Positions 39,681 through 47,386 of a DNA stretch of 47,386 nucleotides are shown here, in pieces. Under the pieces are notes generated by a model that was given only the letters and a program-made list of their open reading frames with translations, ran no database searches and was not told where the DNA came from. This stretch comes from Deltaproteobacteria bacterium UBA6106. Lineage in GTDB: Bacteria; Desulfobacterota; Syntrophorhabdia; Syntrophorhabdales; Syntrophorhabdaceae. The position numbers and the translations under genes were made by a program. The stretch is taken from the NCBI GenBank assembly GCA_002428485.1, contig DIWM01000026.1:49129-96514 (forward strand), in the 5' to 3' direction. How positions within the stretch are numbered: the stretch's first letter is position 1; the number at the start of each line of letters is the position of its first letter.

Positions 39681-40490
39681 GGTTGCAATATTAATCTCAA
39701 AACCATATACAATAGGAACAAGACATATCTCGCCGGTTATACTGCGAAAGACCCTGTTGAGTTTATTCACCGGTACACCGACGACCGCGACAGGGAGATC
39801 GCCGGCTTTCTCGCCTCCCAGTTCGCCTACGGAAAAATAGAAACGTTCAAGGCGTTCCTCGAAAGGCTTTTCGGGCTTATGGGGGCAAGTCCGTACGGAT
39901 TTATCGGAAGGGGGGACTTTTCTCATGTCCGGGGACTCTATTACAGGTTCCAGAAAGACAAGGACATCATTCTTCTGCTCGGTACATTGAAGAGGGTTGT
40001 CGATGAGTTTGGCAGTATCGGTCCTATGCTGCAAAGCTATTACCGTGGCGATATCAGGGAAGCGCTCTGGGCGGTGAGGAGACACCTTTTCCAGGACAGC
40101 GACGAGCTTACGTTCTTTTTTCCTAAACCATCCTCCATAAACCCCCTTAAACGCTGGAGCCTCTATCTCCGGTGGATGGTACGGAAGGACGCGATCGATA
40201 TCGGGATATGGGGCTTTATCGACAGGTGCGACCTCATTATGCCCCTTGATACGCATATCTTTAAGATAGGCAGGTGCACCGGCTGGACACAACAGAGGAC
40301 ACAATCTTACAAGGCGGCACGCGAGATCACGGAGGCATTAAAGGCATTTTCGCCCGACGATCCGCTCAAATTTGATTTTTTCCTCTGCCACGCAATAGGA
40401 ATCGGCGCAGGATGCACCGGCAAAAGGACGCCCGCCTGCAAAGACAGATGTCTGCTCTACGGGATCATAAAGGCAGTCGATAGTCGATAG
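39681..40490 (+). CDS. TIGR02757 (DUF2400) family protein with no normal start codon
   Basis: Family similarity runs through the frame: KTIYNRNKTYLAGYTAKDPV, EIAGFLASQFAYGKIETFKA, GFIGRGDFSHVRG, FFPKPSSINPLKRWSLYLRW, PLDTHIFKIG and FDFFLCHAIG. The fold recalls helix-hairpin-helix glycosylases; function is unknown. Conserved sequence extends back to about 39696, but the first in-frame ATG is 39879. A GTG at 39663 with a good GGAGG is cut off by TGA 39678-39680. Initiation at ATT 39690, a nonsense mutation, or loss of the native start by a repeat are possible. Coordinates give the open frame. The final residues VDSR and TAG come from a GTCGATAGTCGATAG repeat. Confidence 0.8.
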   Translation, partial: GCNINLKTIYNRNKTYLAGYTAKDPVEFIHRYTDDRDREIAGFLASQFAYGKIETFKAFLERLFGLMGASPYGFIGRGDFSHVRGLYYRFQKDKDIILLLGTLKRVVDEFGSIGPMLQSYYRGDIREALWAVRRHLFQDSDELTFFFPKPSSINPLKRWSLYLRWMVRKDAIDIGIWGFIDRCDLIMPLDTHIFKIGRCTGWTQQRTQSYKAAREITEALKAFSPDDPLKFDFFLCHAIGIGAGCTGKRTPACKDRCLLYGIIKAVDSR

Positions 40491-40640
40491 TATATCGTAT
40501 ATAGTGGACTGCAAAGGCAGCATCCAATGCCTTTTACGGTCTACGATATATGATTTTCTATGAATCGCATTTCTTGCCGAACGCCGAACGCATTACGCCG
40601 AACGTTCTCTTGGGAACCTCGATATACGATATACTGAGTC
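40481..40640. repeat. Intergenic words: GTCGATAG, TATCGTATA, GCCGAACG
   Basis: GTCGATAGTCGATAGTATAT (from 40476) faces GGTCTACGATATATGA (40538-40553) and GATATACGATATACTGAG (40621-40638). An inner hairpin GCAAAGGCAGCATCCAATGCCTT spans about 40511-40533, and GCCGAACGCCGAACGCATTA words fill 40577-40604. Between TIGR02757 and rimO; no gene. Confidence 0.65.
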
Positions 40641-40708
40641 TCCTCGCCTCATTTGCTTTGCCGTCTCTTTTATTGTAGATTAGGGCACATGGTGGTGAAG
40701 GTCCACAG

Positions 40709-41968
40709 ATGAAGTTCAAAATCGTCAGTCTCGGCTGCCCTAAAAATCTTGTTGAATCAGAATATATCATCTACAGTCTTGAACAAGCGGGGCATATCCT
40801 GACCGATGACGGAGATACCGTTATAATAAATACCTGCGCCTTTATCGCAGACGCCGTAAAGGAATCGGTGGAGACGATCCTTCAAGAGGCGCACAGGGGG
40901 GGCAGGAGGGTGATCGTGACCGGCTGTCTTGTCGAGCGGTACGGAGAGAAGCTGACAGGGCTTCTGCCCGAAGTTGACCTCTTCGTCGGACGGAACTGGT
41001 ATGACGATATCGACACGCTCATTGAAAAGAAAGGTTTCTTTATAAGAGAAGGTTCATTCGCAGAGACATTTCCAAGGAAGGTGCTGACGAACAAGCCCAC
41101 GGCGTACCTCAAGATACAGGAGGGCTGCGATAACCGGTGCAGCTACTGCACTGTCCCGGCTATCCGGGGAGGATTGAGAAGCAGGAGCCCGGAAGATATC
41201 AGAAGAGAATTCGGGTGGCTCATTGAAAATGGCTACCGGGAGATCAACGTCATTGGTCAGGACATCACCTCCTACGGAAAGCATTCGGGGACAATGTTGA
41301 AGCGGCTGCTTCAGGACCTTCTCGAAAAAAACGGTGATTATCGCCTGCGGCTCCTCTACATGCACCCGAAGGGCATCGACGATGACCTGATCGATCTGAT
41401 CGCACGCTCCGACAAGGTGATCCCTTACCTGGACATACCGATCCAGCATTCCGAGGACAGGATCCTTAAGATGATGGGGAGGGGCTACACGAAACACGGG
41501 CTCGAATCGCTCTTTGCAAGAACGCGCGGGAAGATGCCTGATGCTGTGCTGAGGACAACGGTCATTGTCGGTTTTCCCGGCGAGACAGAGGATGAGTTCC
41601 GGGGCCTCATGGACTTCATCGGGCAGCAGGAGTTCGATATGCTCGGCGCCTTCATGTATTCCAGGGAAGAAGGGACGCCGGCGTACCGCCTCCGCGGACA
41701 CATCAAAAAGGGCATAAAGCAAGCCCGCTACAACGCAGTTATGGAGATGCAGAAAGAGATATCACGACGACACCTGAAAAGGCTTGAAGGAAAAACCATG
41801 GAAGTCGTTGTCGAAGAAAAAGAGGGGGCCTCAACGGTCGGTCGGCTCATCATCCAGGCGCCGGATATCGACGGCATCGCCTTCATCAGAGGCGGTTGCA
41901 GCACCGGCGAGATGCGGGAAGGGAAAATAGTGAAAACCCTCGATTATGATGTTATAGTAGAAGTGTAG
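40709..41968 (+). CDS. rimO: Ribosomal protein S12 methylthiotransferase RimO
   Basis: The 419-residue protein has the UPF0004 domain (VSLGCPKNLVESEY, INTCAFI, VTGCLVERYG), the radical SAM cluster CDNRCSYCTVPAIRG and a C-terminal TRAM-like domain (from about 350). GCPKNLVESE is diagnostic for RimO rather than MiaB. It methylthiolates an Asp of ribosomal protein S12. The ATG lies close after GGTGAAGG. Confidence 0.96.
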   Translation: MKFKIVSLGCPKNLVESEYIIYSLEQAGHILTDDGDTVIINTCAFIADAVKESVETILQEAHRGGRRVIVTGCLVERYGEKLTGLLPEVDLFVGRNWYDDIDTLIEKKGFFIREGSFAETFPRKVLTNKPTAYLKIQEGCDNRCSYCTVPAIRGGLRSRSPEDIRREFGWLIENGYREINVIGQDITSYGKHSGTMLKRLLQDLLEKNGDYRLRLLYMHPKGIDDDLIDLIARSDKVIPYLDIPIQHSEDRILKMMGRGYTKHGLESLFARTRGKMPDAVLRTTVIVGFPGETEDEFRGLMDFIGQQEFDMLGAFMYSREEGTPAYRLRGHIKKGIKQARYNAVMEMQKEISRRHLKRLEGKTMEVVVEEKEGASTVGRLIIQAPDIDGIAFIRGGCSTGEMREGKIVKTLDYDVIVEV

Positions 41969-41991
41969 AATACAGCAGAGGGCAAGGAGTT

Positions 41992-42050
41992 CATCGCGTT
42001 TACGCATATTCGCATGAGCGCATCTACGTTTTATGAGCTATGAGCCAAAT
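41992..42050. repeat. Partial module C repeat before lysS
   Basis: GCGTTTACGCATATTCGCAT (from 41997) followed by GAGCGCATCTACG and TTATGAGCTATGAGCC (42031-42046). Words match module C; a CAGGAG ribosome site for lysS survives just after it. Confidence 0.55.
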
Positions 42051-42063
42051 TCAGGAGTGAAAT

Positions 42064-43527
42064 ATGGAACCGATCAATGAGTTGATCCACATCAGGCAGG
42101 AAAAAGAGAAAGGGTTGCGCGATCTTGGCATTGAAACCTATCCTCAGGACAGGGGCCCCTATGCTACAACGGAGGATGTAGAGAAACGGTTCGGAGACAT
42201 TCCAAACGATGAGCTGGAAAAGGTCGAAGGGCGCGTTTCTGTCGCGGGGAGAATCATGGCATTCAGGGATTTCGGCAAGAGCGCCTTTATGCATATCCAG
42301 GACAGAAAGGGGAAGCTCCAGGCCTATGTGAGGAAGGACATCCTCAAAAACCCCGGCTACGACGTGTTCAAGAAGTTCGATATCTGCGACATCGTGGGCA
42401 TCAGCGGAAAGGTCTTCAAGACAAAGACCGGCGAATTGACGATCCTCGCGGAAGATATGAAGCTCCTCACAAAATCGCTCAGGCCTCTTCCGGAAAAATG
42501 GCACGGGCTCAAGGATGTCGAGGAACGGTACAGGAAAAGATACCTGGACCTCATCGTCAACGCAAAGGTCAGGGAGGTTTTTACAAAGAGGGCAAAGATC
42601 ATTGAATTCATCAGGAGACATTTCATAGCGCGGGACTTCGTCGAGGTCGAGACGCCGATGATGCATGTGATCCCGGGTGGCGCTGTCGCAAAGCCTTTTA
42701 TCACCCACCATAATGCCCTGGGGATGGACCTCTTTTTACGGATAGCCCCGGAACTTTACCTGAAAAGGCTTGTTGTCGGCGGTTTTGAAAGGGTATTTGA
42801 GATCAACAGGAATTTCCGGAACGAAGGCATATCGGTAAGGCATAACCCTGAATTCACGATGCTCGAGTTCTACCTGGCCTACGCTACGTATGAGGACCTG
42901 ATGACCCTCACGGAAGAGATGGTGTCGTCGCTCGTCCATGAGCTTTTCGGTGGCTATACCGTAACATATAGCGGCCGGGAGATAGATTTTTCTGTGCCTT
43001 GGCGCAGGATAACCATGGAGGAGGCGCTGCGGGAGTTCGGCGATTTCGACCTCTCCCTCATAAGCGACGCAGGCAGGCTCGCCTCCTTTGCCAAGGGCCT
43101 GGAGATAGAAGGTGCGGAAAAAGACACAAAGGGCAAGCTAATCACAAAGATCTTCGAGGAGCTCTGCGAAAAAAAGCTTGTACAGCCCACCTTTATCACG
43201 CACTATCCGGTAGAGGTGTCGCCGCTGGCAAAGCGGAGCAAGGAACACCCGGAGCTCACCGAGAGGTTTGAACTTTACATATCGGGCATGGAGATAGCGA
43301 ACGGGTTCAACGAACTCAATGACCCCGCGGACCAGAAGGAGAGGTTCCTCGAGCAGATAAAGGATAAGGAAGAGGGCGTTATGATGGACGAGGATTATAT
43401 AACAGCCCTTGAGTATGGCCTTCCACCGACTGCCGGCGAGGGTATGGGGATCGACCGTCTCACGATGCTCCTTACGGACAGCCCATCGATACGGGAGGTC
43501 ATATTCTTCCCGCTGTTGAAACCATGA
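42064..43527 (+). CDS. lysS: Lysyl-tRNA synthetase, class II
   Basis: The 487-residue enzyme has an N-terminal OB-fold anticodon domain (about residues 55-160) and the class II core: motif 1 FVEVETPMMHVIPGGA, motif 2 FEINRNFRNEGISVRHNPEF, motif 3 GEGMGIDRLTMLL. It charges tRNA-Lys. CAGGAG lies seven to eight bases before the ATG. Standard length; nothing unusual. Confidence 0.97.
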   Translation: MEPINELIHIRQEKEKGLRDLGIETYPQDRGPYATTEDVEKRFGDIPNDELEKVEGRVSVAGRIMAFRDFGKSAFMHIQDRKGKLQAYVRKDILKNPGYDVFKKFDICDIVGISGKVFKTKTGELTILAEDMKLLTKSLRPLPEKWHGLKDVEERYRKRYLDLIVNAKVREVFTKRAKIIEFIRRHFIARDFVEVETPMMHVIPGGAVAKPFITHHNALGMDLFLRIAPELYLKRLVVGGFERVFEINRNFRNEGISVRHNPEFTMLEFYLAYATYEDLMTLTEEMVSSLVHELFGGYTVTYSGREIDFSVPWRRITMEEALREFGDFDLSLISDAGRLASFAKGLEIEGAEKDTKGKLITKIFEELCEKKLVQPTFITHYPVEVSPLAKRSKEHPELTERFELYISGMEIANGFNELNDPADQKERFLEQIKDKEEGVMMDEDYITALEYGLPPTAGEGMGIDRLTMLLTDSPSIREVIFFPLLKP

Positions 43528-43550
43528 GGAAAATGGTGAACAGCGATAAA

Positions 43551-43690
43551 CACGTTAGGCGTAAGTCGTTAGGCGTGAGGAATAAAGGCAGCGAAGAGCG
43601 GGGAGCTGAGGGCAGAGAGATAAGCTTCCCAAAGAATTGCCTCTTTGGTTCCTCGCTTTTCACCTTTCACCTTTCACTTTTTACTATATC
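43551..43690. repeat. Composite intergenic repeat: module A, GAGAGC words, module B
   Basis: Module A (CACGTTAGGCGTAAGTCGTT, from 43551) is followed by GAAGAGCGGGGAGCTGAGGG words, then CCCAAAGAATTGCCTCTTTG and module B (TTTTCACCTTTCACCTTTCA). The stretch from about 43584 matches the inverted element at 39476-39600 word for word with scattered differences. Between lysS and lolC/E. Confidence 0.75.
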
Positions 43691-43718
43691 AGCGAATAGC
43701 TGAAAGCGGTTCTAACAT

Positions 43719-44918
43719 ATGAAATACGAAACGACGATAGGATTGCGGTACCTCCGGTCAAAGCGAAAAGAGGCGTTCATATCCTTTACCACATGGATAT
43801 CCATCGTCGGCATTGCCATTGGCGTCATGGCACTCATCGTCGTCATTGCCGTCATGACGGGATTCCAGGATGAGATCAGGGAAAGGATCCTTGGCGTCAA
43901 CCCCCACATACTTGTATTGAACGTAAACGGCGAGATCCGCGATCCTGAGAAGACAGCGGAGGTCATCAAAAAGGTTGACGGCGTAACCCATGCATTTCCC
44001 TTCGTGAGCTTTCAGGCAATGGTCCAGAGCGGCAGGCAGTTATCGGGCGTAGCGGTAAAAGGCCTGAACGCCGGCGATGTCCAGTTCATGAACAGGCTTC
44101 TCAAGGAAGGGAGCATCGACGCCCTGAACAGGAAGGGAACTATCCTCATCGGCAAAGAACTGTCAAAGCACATCGGTCTTTTACCCGGCGACAGCTTCAC
44201 CCTCATGGTTCCTTTCGGGGGATACTCGCCGATGGGCGCCATGCCCGAGACGGTAAGGGTCCGCGTGGGTGGGATCTTCGAGACCGGCATGTACGAGATC
44301 GACAATACGCTCATCATCATGCCGCTTAAGGACATAGAGGAGCTCATGGGGATTACGGCGAGCGGCATCGAGGTAAAGCTTGCCGATGTTTACAAGGCCA
44401 ACGATCTGCGAAAGGAGATCGTTAAGCAGCTCGGGGCCGGGTATTTTGCGAGGACATGGATCGAGATGAACAGGAACCTCTTCTCAGCGCTAAAGCTCGA
44501 AAAGATCGCCATGTTCATCATCCTCGCGCTCATCATATTCGTGGCGAGCTTCAACATCATCAGCTCCCTCGTTATGACCGTCATGGAGAAGCAGAAGGAT
44601 ATCGCGATCCTTAAATCCATAGGTGCCAAAAAGCGGAGCATCATGAAGATATTCATGATCGAAGGGGTTACGATCGGCATCGTCGGCGCGTTGATCGGTT
44701 CGCTAAGCGGATATCTCATCTGCGAGGTCGTCAAGCGATATAAGATCATACGGCTGCCGGAGGATATCTACTATATCAGCACGCTGCCCGTGAAGATAAG
44801 CGTTTTCGATATCGTCCTCATCGCCTGCGTAACAATGGTCATCTGCGTCATCTCGACAATATACCCTTCCTACAGGGCGACGAAGATCGATCCGGTGGAG
44901 ACATTGCGGTATGAGTGA
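43719..44918 (+). CDS. lolC: Lipoprotein-releasing ABC permease LolC/LolE
   Basis: The 399-residue protein has the LolCE layout: N-terminal helix after IGLRYLRSKRKEAFISFTTW, a large periplasmic domain, and three C-terminal helices of the FtsX domain (EKQKDIAILKSIGAKKRSIM, IYPSYRATKIDPVETLRYE). With LolD it extracts outer-membrane lipoproteins from the inner membrane. A single LolC/E gene suggests a homodimeric LolF-like permease. It overlaps lolD by eight bases. Confidence 0.95.
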   Translation: MKYETTIGLRYLRSKRKEAFISFTTWISIVGIAIGVMALIVVIAVMTGFQDEIRERILGVNPHILVLNVNGEIRDPEKTAEVIKKVDGVTHAFPFVSFQAMVQSGRQLSGVAVKGLNAGDVQFMNRLLKEGSIDALNRKGTILIGKELSKHIGLLPGDSFTLMVPFGGYSPMGAMPETVRVRVGGIFETGMYEIDNTLIIMPLKDIEELMGITASGIEVKLADVYKANDLRKEIVKQLGAGYFARTWIEMNRNLFSALKLEKIAMFIILALIIFVASFNIISSLVMTVMEKQKDIAILKSIGAKKRSIMKIFMIEGVTIGIVGALIGSLSGYLICEVVKRYKIIRLPEDIYYISTLPVKISVFDIVLIACVTMVICVISTIYPSYRATKIDPVETLRYE

Positions 44919-45597
44919 ACCGATCATCAAGGTTGCGGGGCTTAAAAAGCGGTTCGACAAGGACGGTGTGGAGATCAATGTCCTTAAAGGGGTCAACCTC
45001 GATGTGAACAAGGGTGATTTTATCACCATCATGGGCCCTTCCGGTGCGGGGAAGAGCACCTTTCTCCATATCGTCGGCGCCCTTGACAGGCCGACGGAGG
45101 GAGAGGTGCTCTTCCGCAACCGGAACGTGCAGACATTTACGGAAGACGAGGAGAGCAGGTTCAGGAACGAAAAGGTGGGGTTTATCTTTCAGTTCTACCA
45201 CCTCCTGCAGGACTTCAATGTCTTTGAGAATATCATGATGCCCCTTCTCATAAAGGGGATGGATACGGGCGAGGCAATAAAAAAGGCGGAAGGCTTTCTG
45301 GAGGTCGTAGGCCTTGCGGGGCGAAAAAGCCACAAGCCGGGAGAGCTTTCCGGCGGAGAGCAGCAGAGAGTCGCTATTGCGCGGGCCCTCATCAATGAAC
45401 CGGAGGTTATCCTCGCCGACGAACCGACCGGCAACCTCGACCGCAAGACAGGCCGCGAGGTGCTCGATTACATCCTCATGATGAACGAACGGCTGTCGTC
45501 CACCCTGATCCTTGTTACCCATGACCCGCAGGTGGGCGCCATCGGCAAGCGGCGCTTCACCATGGTGGACGGCGAGCTCTTTGATGCAGAGAGATGA
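44911..45597 (+). CDS. lolD: Lipoprotein-releasing ABC ATPase LolD
   Basis: The 228-residue ATPase has Walker A GPSGAGKSTFLH, the MacB/LolD-type signature LSGGEQQRVAIARALI, Walker B VILADEPTGNLD and H-loop VTHD. Overlap with the permease gene by eight bases implies coupled translation. Complements the Lnt and lipoprotein genes in this window. Confidence 0.96.
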   Translation: MSEPIIKVAGLKKRFDKDGVEINVLKGVNLDVNKGDFITIMGPSGAGKSTFLHIVGALDRPTEGEVLFRNRNVQTFTEDEESRFRNEKVGFIFQFYHLLQDFNVFENIMMPLLIKGMDTGEAIKKAEGFLEVVGLAGRKSHKPGELSGGEQQRVAIARALINEPEVILADEPTGNLDRKTGREVLDYILMMNERLSSTLILVTHDPQVGAIGKRRFTMVDGELFDAER

Positions 45598-45604
45598 GAG
45601 CCGC

Positions 45605-45770
45605 AAAGTACAGCTCATGGCTCATAGCTCACAGCAAAAAACGTAAAAAGCAAAGCAGACAGCATCCAGAAGGCACAGAAAACTTTTACAGCATGCTGCG
45701 TACTTTTTACGCTTCTTTGCTCTTGCGGGTTTGCTATGAGCCATCAGCCATGAACCATGAGCCGCCTTTT
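45605..45770. repeat. Nested intergenic palindrome: module C outside, ACGTAAAAAGC words inside
   Basis: CAGCTCATGGCTCATAGCTC (from 45611) faces GCTATGAGCCATCAGCCATG (from 45733) and AACCATGAGCCGCC. Inside, AACGTAAAAAGCAAAGCAGA (from 45640) faces GTACTTTTTACGCTTCTTTG (from 45700), and AGCATCC/GCATGCTGCG words lie at the centre. About 165 bases, one possible hairpin. Confidence 0.8.
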
Positions 45771-45775
45771 TACTC

Positions 45776-47356
45776 ATGAGCGTACTTTTAATCCATCCAC
45801 CCATTGTAAAGCCATCTGAGCCGCCGGCCGGCCTTGCGAGGCTTGCAGGGGCCCTTTCAAGCCATGGCATCCCCTATGTTATGCTCGATGCGAACATAGA
45901 AGGAATCATGTACCTCATTGACAATGCCCCCTTTGGAACCGACAGGTGGACACAGCGAGCACGCCGCAACAGCGTTCGCAATCTCGCAAGCATCAGAGAC
46001 CGCTCCCTCTATGATAGCTTTGCGAAATACAGGCGTGTTGTGGAAGACTTAAGCCGGCTCCTCAGCGTTTCAGCAGTTCCCTATGGCGTAAAGATGAGCA
46101 TTGCCGATTACCAGGACCGCAAAGGTTCCCCGGTAAAAAGCCAGGACCTCCTCTATGCAGCAGAACACCCCGAAGAAAACCCCTTCCACGGATATTTCAA
46201 GGAGCGGCTCGGCGCGTTGATGTACAGCGATGATTACTCAGCGGTCGGCTTTTCTCTTAATTATCTGAGCCAGGCGCTTACCGCCTTCGCGATGATAGGT
46301 TTTATTAAGAAGCGCTTTCCTTCCCTCAAGATCGTTTTGGGCGGCGGATTGGTTACGTCTTGGATAAAGAGCCCCTCGTGGAAGAACCCCTTCAGCGGCC
46401 TCGTTGACCATTGCATTGCTGGGCCCGGTGAGGTGCCGCTCCTTTCTCTGCTTGGGAGGAAGCCACAAGCCGGTGTTCATTGTCAGCCTGACTTCCGGGG
46501 ATTCCCTGTTGATGACTACATGGCGCCCGGTTTCATTCTTCCCTATGCCGCGAGCACGGGCTGTTACTGGGGCAAATGTTCGTTCTGTCCCGAGAGGGTC
46601 GAAGGGAACCGGTATATCCAGGTCCCGCCCCTTACGGCTACAGCAGAACTTAACCATGCTGTCGGCGACACAAAACCCATCCTGATCCATCTTGTTGACA
46701 ACGCCATAAGTCCTGCTGCCCTTCGGGCGTTTGCCGAAGAACCGCCCGGCGCTTCCTGGTACGGCTTTGTCCGGGTTACCCGTGAACTGTGCGATCAGGA
46801 TCTCTGCCATTCACTGAAACGTTCGGGATGTGTGATGCTCAAGCTCGGCGTCGAGTCGGGCGACCAGGGCGTCCTTGACGCCATGCAGAAGGGGATCGAC
46901 CTTCTGCAGGTATCGAAGGCATTGAAGGCGTTGACAAGGGCAGGCATCGCGACGTATGTCTACCTTCTTTTCGGCACGCCCTACGAGGCGGAGAGGGAAG
47001 CGCGGAAGACATTGAGCTTTGTCGCCGAACATAGTCAATATATCGCATTTATGAATGTCGCCGTCTTCAACCTGCCGTTGAACAGCCCCGAAACAGAAGG
47101 GCTTGAACTGAAAGGCTTTTACGAGGGCGACCTTTCGCTCTACACCGGTTTTGTCCATCCGAAGGGGTGGGACAGGCGCACGGCGAGGGCTTTCCTCGAC
47201 AAAGAGTTTAAGAAGGATTCGGCGATCCGGCAGATCATACAGAGACAGCCACCGTTCTTCACATCCAACCACGCAGCATTCTTTAATGGGGCTTGCGTCG
47301 CCCCCTCTTCGGGCAAAGCCCGAAGAGACTCCCCCTCTCGCTCAAGAATTCGCTAA
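45776..47356 (+). CDS. B12-binding-type radical SAM protein of unknown substrate
   Basis: The 526-residue protein begins MSVLLIHPPIVKPSEPPAGL, the style of cobalamin-binding N-terminal domains, continues with IKKRFPSLKIVLGGGLVTSW and a radical SAM core whose cluster motif is GCYWGKCSFC (Cx4Cx2C rather than Cx3Cx2C), then LKLGVESGDQGVLDAMQKGI. Substrate unknown. No ribosome site precedes the ATG, which follows a nested repeat by six bases. The last 23 or so residues (from NGACVAPSSGKARRD) are encoded by the GGGCTTGCGTCGCCCCCTC repeat unit, so the native C-terminus probably ended near NHAAFF. Confidence 0.88.
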   Translation: MSVLLIHPPIVKPSEPPAGLARLAGALSSHGIPYVMLDANIEGIMYLIDNAPFGTDRWTQRARRNSVRNLASIRDRSLYDSFAKYRRVVEDLSRLLSVSAVPYGVKMSIADYQDRKGSPVKSQDLLYAAEHPEENPFHGYFKERLGALMYSDDYSAVGFSLNYLSQALTAFAMIGFIKKRFPSLKIVLGGGLVTSWIKSPSWKNPFSGLVDHCIAGPGEVPLLSLLGRKPQAGVHCQPDFRGFPVDDYMAPGFILPYAASTGCYWGKCSFCPERVEGNRYIQVPPLTATAELNHAVGDTKPILIHLVDNAISPAALRAFAEEPPGASWYGFVRVTRELCDQDLCHSLKRSGCVMLKLGVESGDQGVLDAMQKGIDLLQVSKALKALTRAGIATYVYLLFGTPYEAEREARKTLSFVAEHSQYIAFMNVAVFNLPLNSPETEGLELKGFYEGDLSLYTGFVHPKGWDRRTARAFLDKEFKKDSAIRQIIQRQPPFFTSNHAAFFNGACVAPSSGKARRDSPSRSRIR

Positions 47357-47386
47357 AAAATATTATAGGGCTTGCGTCGCCCCCTC
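47289..47386. repeat. Direct repeat of GGGCTTGCGTCGCCCCCTC, continuing beyond the window
   Basis: The 19-base unit occurs at 47289-47307 and 47368-47386, 79 bases apart, with a perfect hairpin TTCGGGC-AAA-GCCCGAA (47308-47324) in between. The second copy ends exactly at the window edge, so more copies may follow. A related inverse copy lies at 39652-39671. Confidence 0.7.

Noticed and set aside
47289..47386. CRISPR array
   Set aside because: Only two 19-base copies are visible, the first is inside a coding frame, the spacer would contain a perfect hairpin, and no cas gene is nearby.

Overview
The window is a gene-dense bacterial chromosome segment with about 50 genes. It encodes Gram-negative envelope functions (LpxC, Lnt, LolCE/LolD, a DsbC-like isomerase, lipoproteins), the redox sensor Rex, MobB, TRAP and polar amino-acid ABC transporters, and biosynthetic clusters for lysine/DAP, serine and arginine. 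No ribosomal RNA, tRNA, transposase, phage gene or CRISPR array was seen. The gene repertoire and the style of the intergenic repeats suggest an anaerobic deltaproteobacterium-like organism (Desulfobacterota, perhaps close to syntrophic lineages). That is inference; no marker gene in the window fixes the taxonomy.

Layout. 1-2.9 kb (+): end of a TRAP transporter (dctQ, dctM) with a LarA-like nickel-pincer racemase homologue. 3.0-7.6 kb (-): phoH, a 7TM-HD phosphohydrolase, ybeY, lnt. 7.7-9.0 kb (+): a response-regulator receiver domain fused to LpxC. 9.1-10.2 kb (-): NUDIX hydrolase and mobB. 10.5-10.9 kb (-): two Lys/Ala-rich histone-H1-like small proteins, one carrying a desulforedoxin-like Cys domain. 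11.0-14.5 kb (-): uppS, a cNMP-binding/GspE-PilB ATPase fusion, and a TVP38-type membrane protein, joined by 4-base overlaps. 14.7-16.7 kb (-): MoxR ATPase and VWA protein. 17.0-19.6 kb (+): a Phe/Tyr transcription attenuator followed by two tandem class I aminotransferases. 19.6-29.4 kb (-): maf, yggS, argH, lipoprotein, lysA, dapF, dapA, dapB, rex, DUF350, bioD. 29.6-47.4 kb (+): cutA, a class V aminotransferase with serA and a HAD phosphatase, a glnQ-glnH-permease-permease transporter, a minus-strand patch of decayed gene fragments, dsbC-like, cupin, an unknown gene, a TIGR02757 gene, rimO, lysS, lolC/E, lolD and a B12-type radical SAM protein.

Main discoveries. (1) The leader at 17.00-17.21 kb encodes a peptide with seven consecutive Phe/Tyr codons. 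It is followed by six RNA segments that can pair as 1:2, 3:4, 5:6 (two tandem terminators) or as 2:3, 4:5 (both terminators dismantled), a relay attenuator ahead of the aminotransferase pair. (2) The REC-LpxC fusion keeps both the phospho-acceptor site and the LpxC zinc-site motifs, suggesting signal-dependent control of lipid A synthesis. (3) Most gaps between transcription units hold low-complexity word-like repeats assembled into long nested imperfect palindromes from a small set of modules. These repeats run into gene ends and supply stop codons or terminal residues to at least five genes (lnt, mobB, the 184-residue gene, the TIGR02757 gene and the radical SAM gene).

Limits: everything was read by eye. 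Promoter, operator and RNA-structure calls rest on motif matching and base pairing, without energy calculations or database searches.
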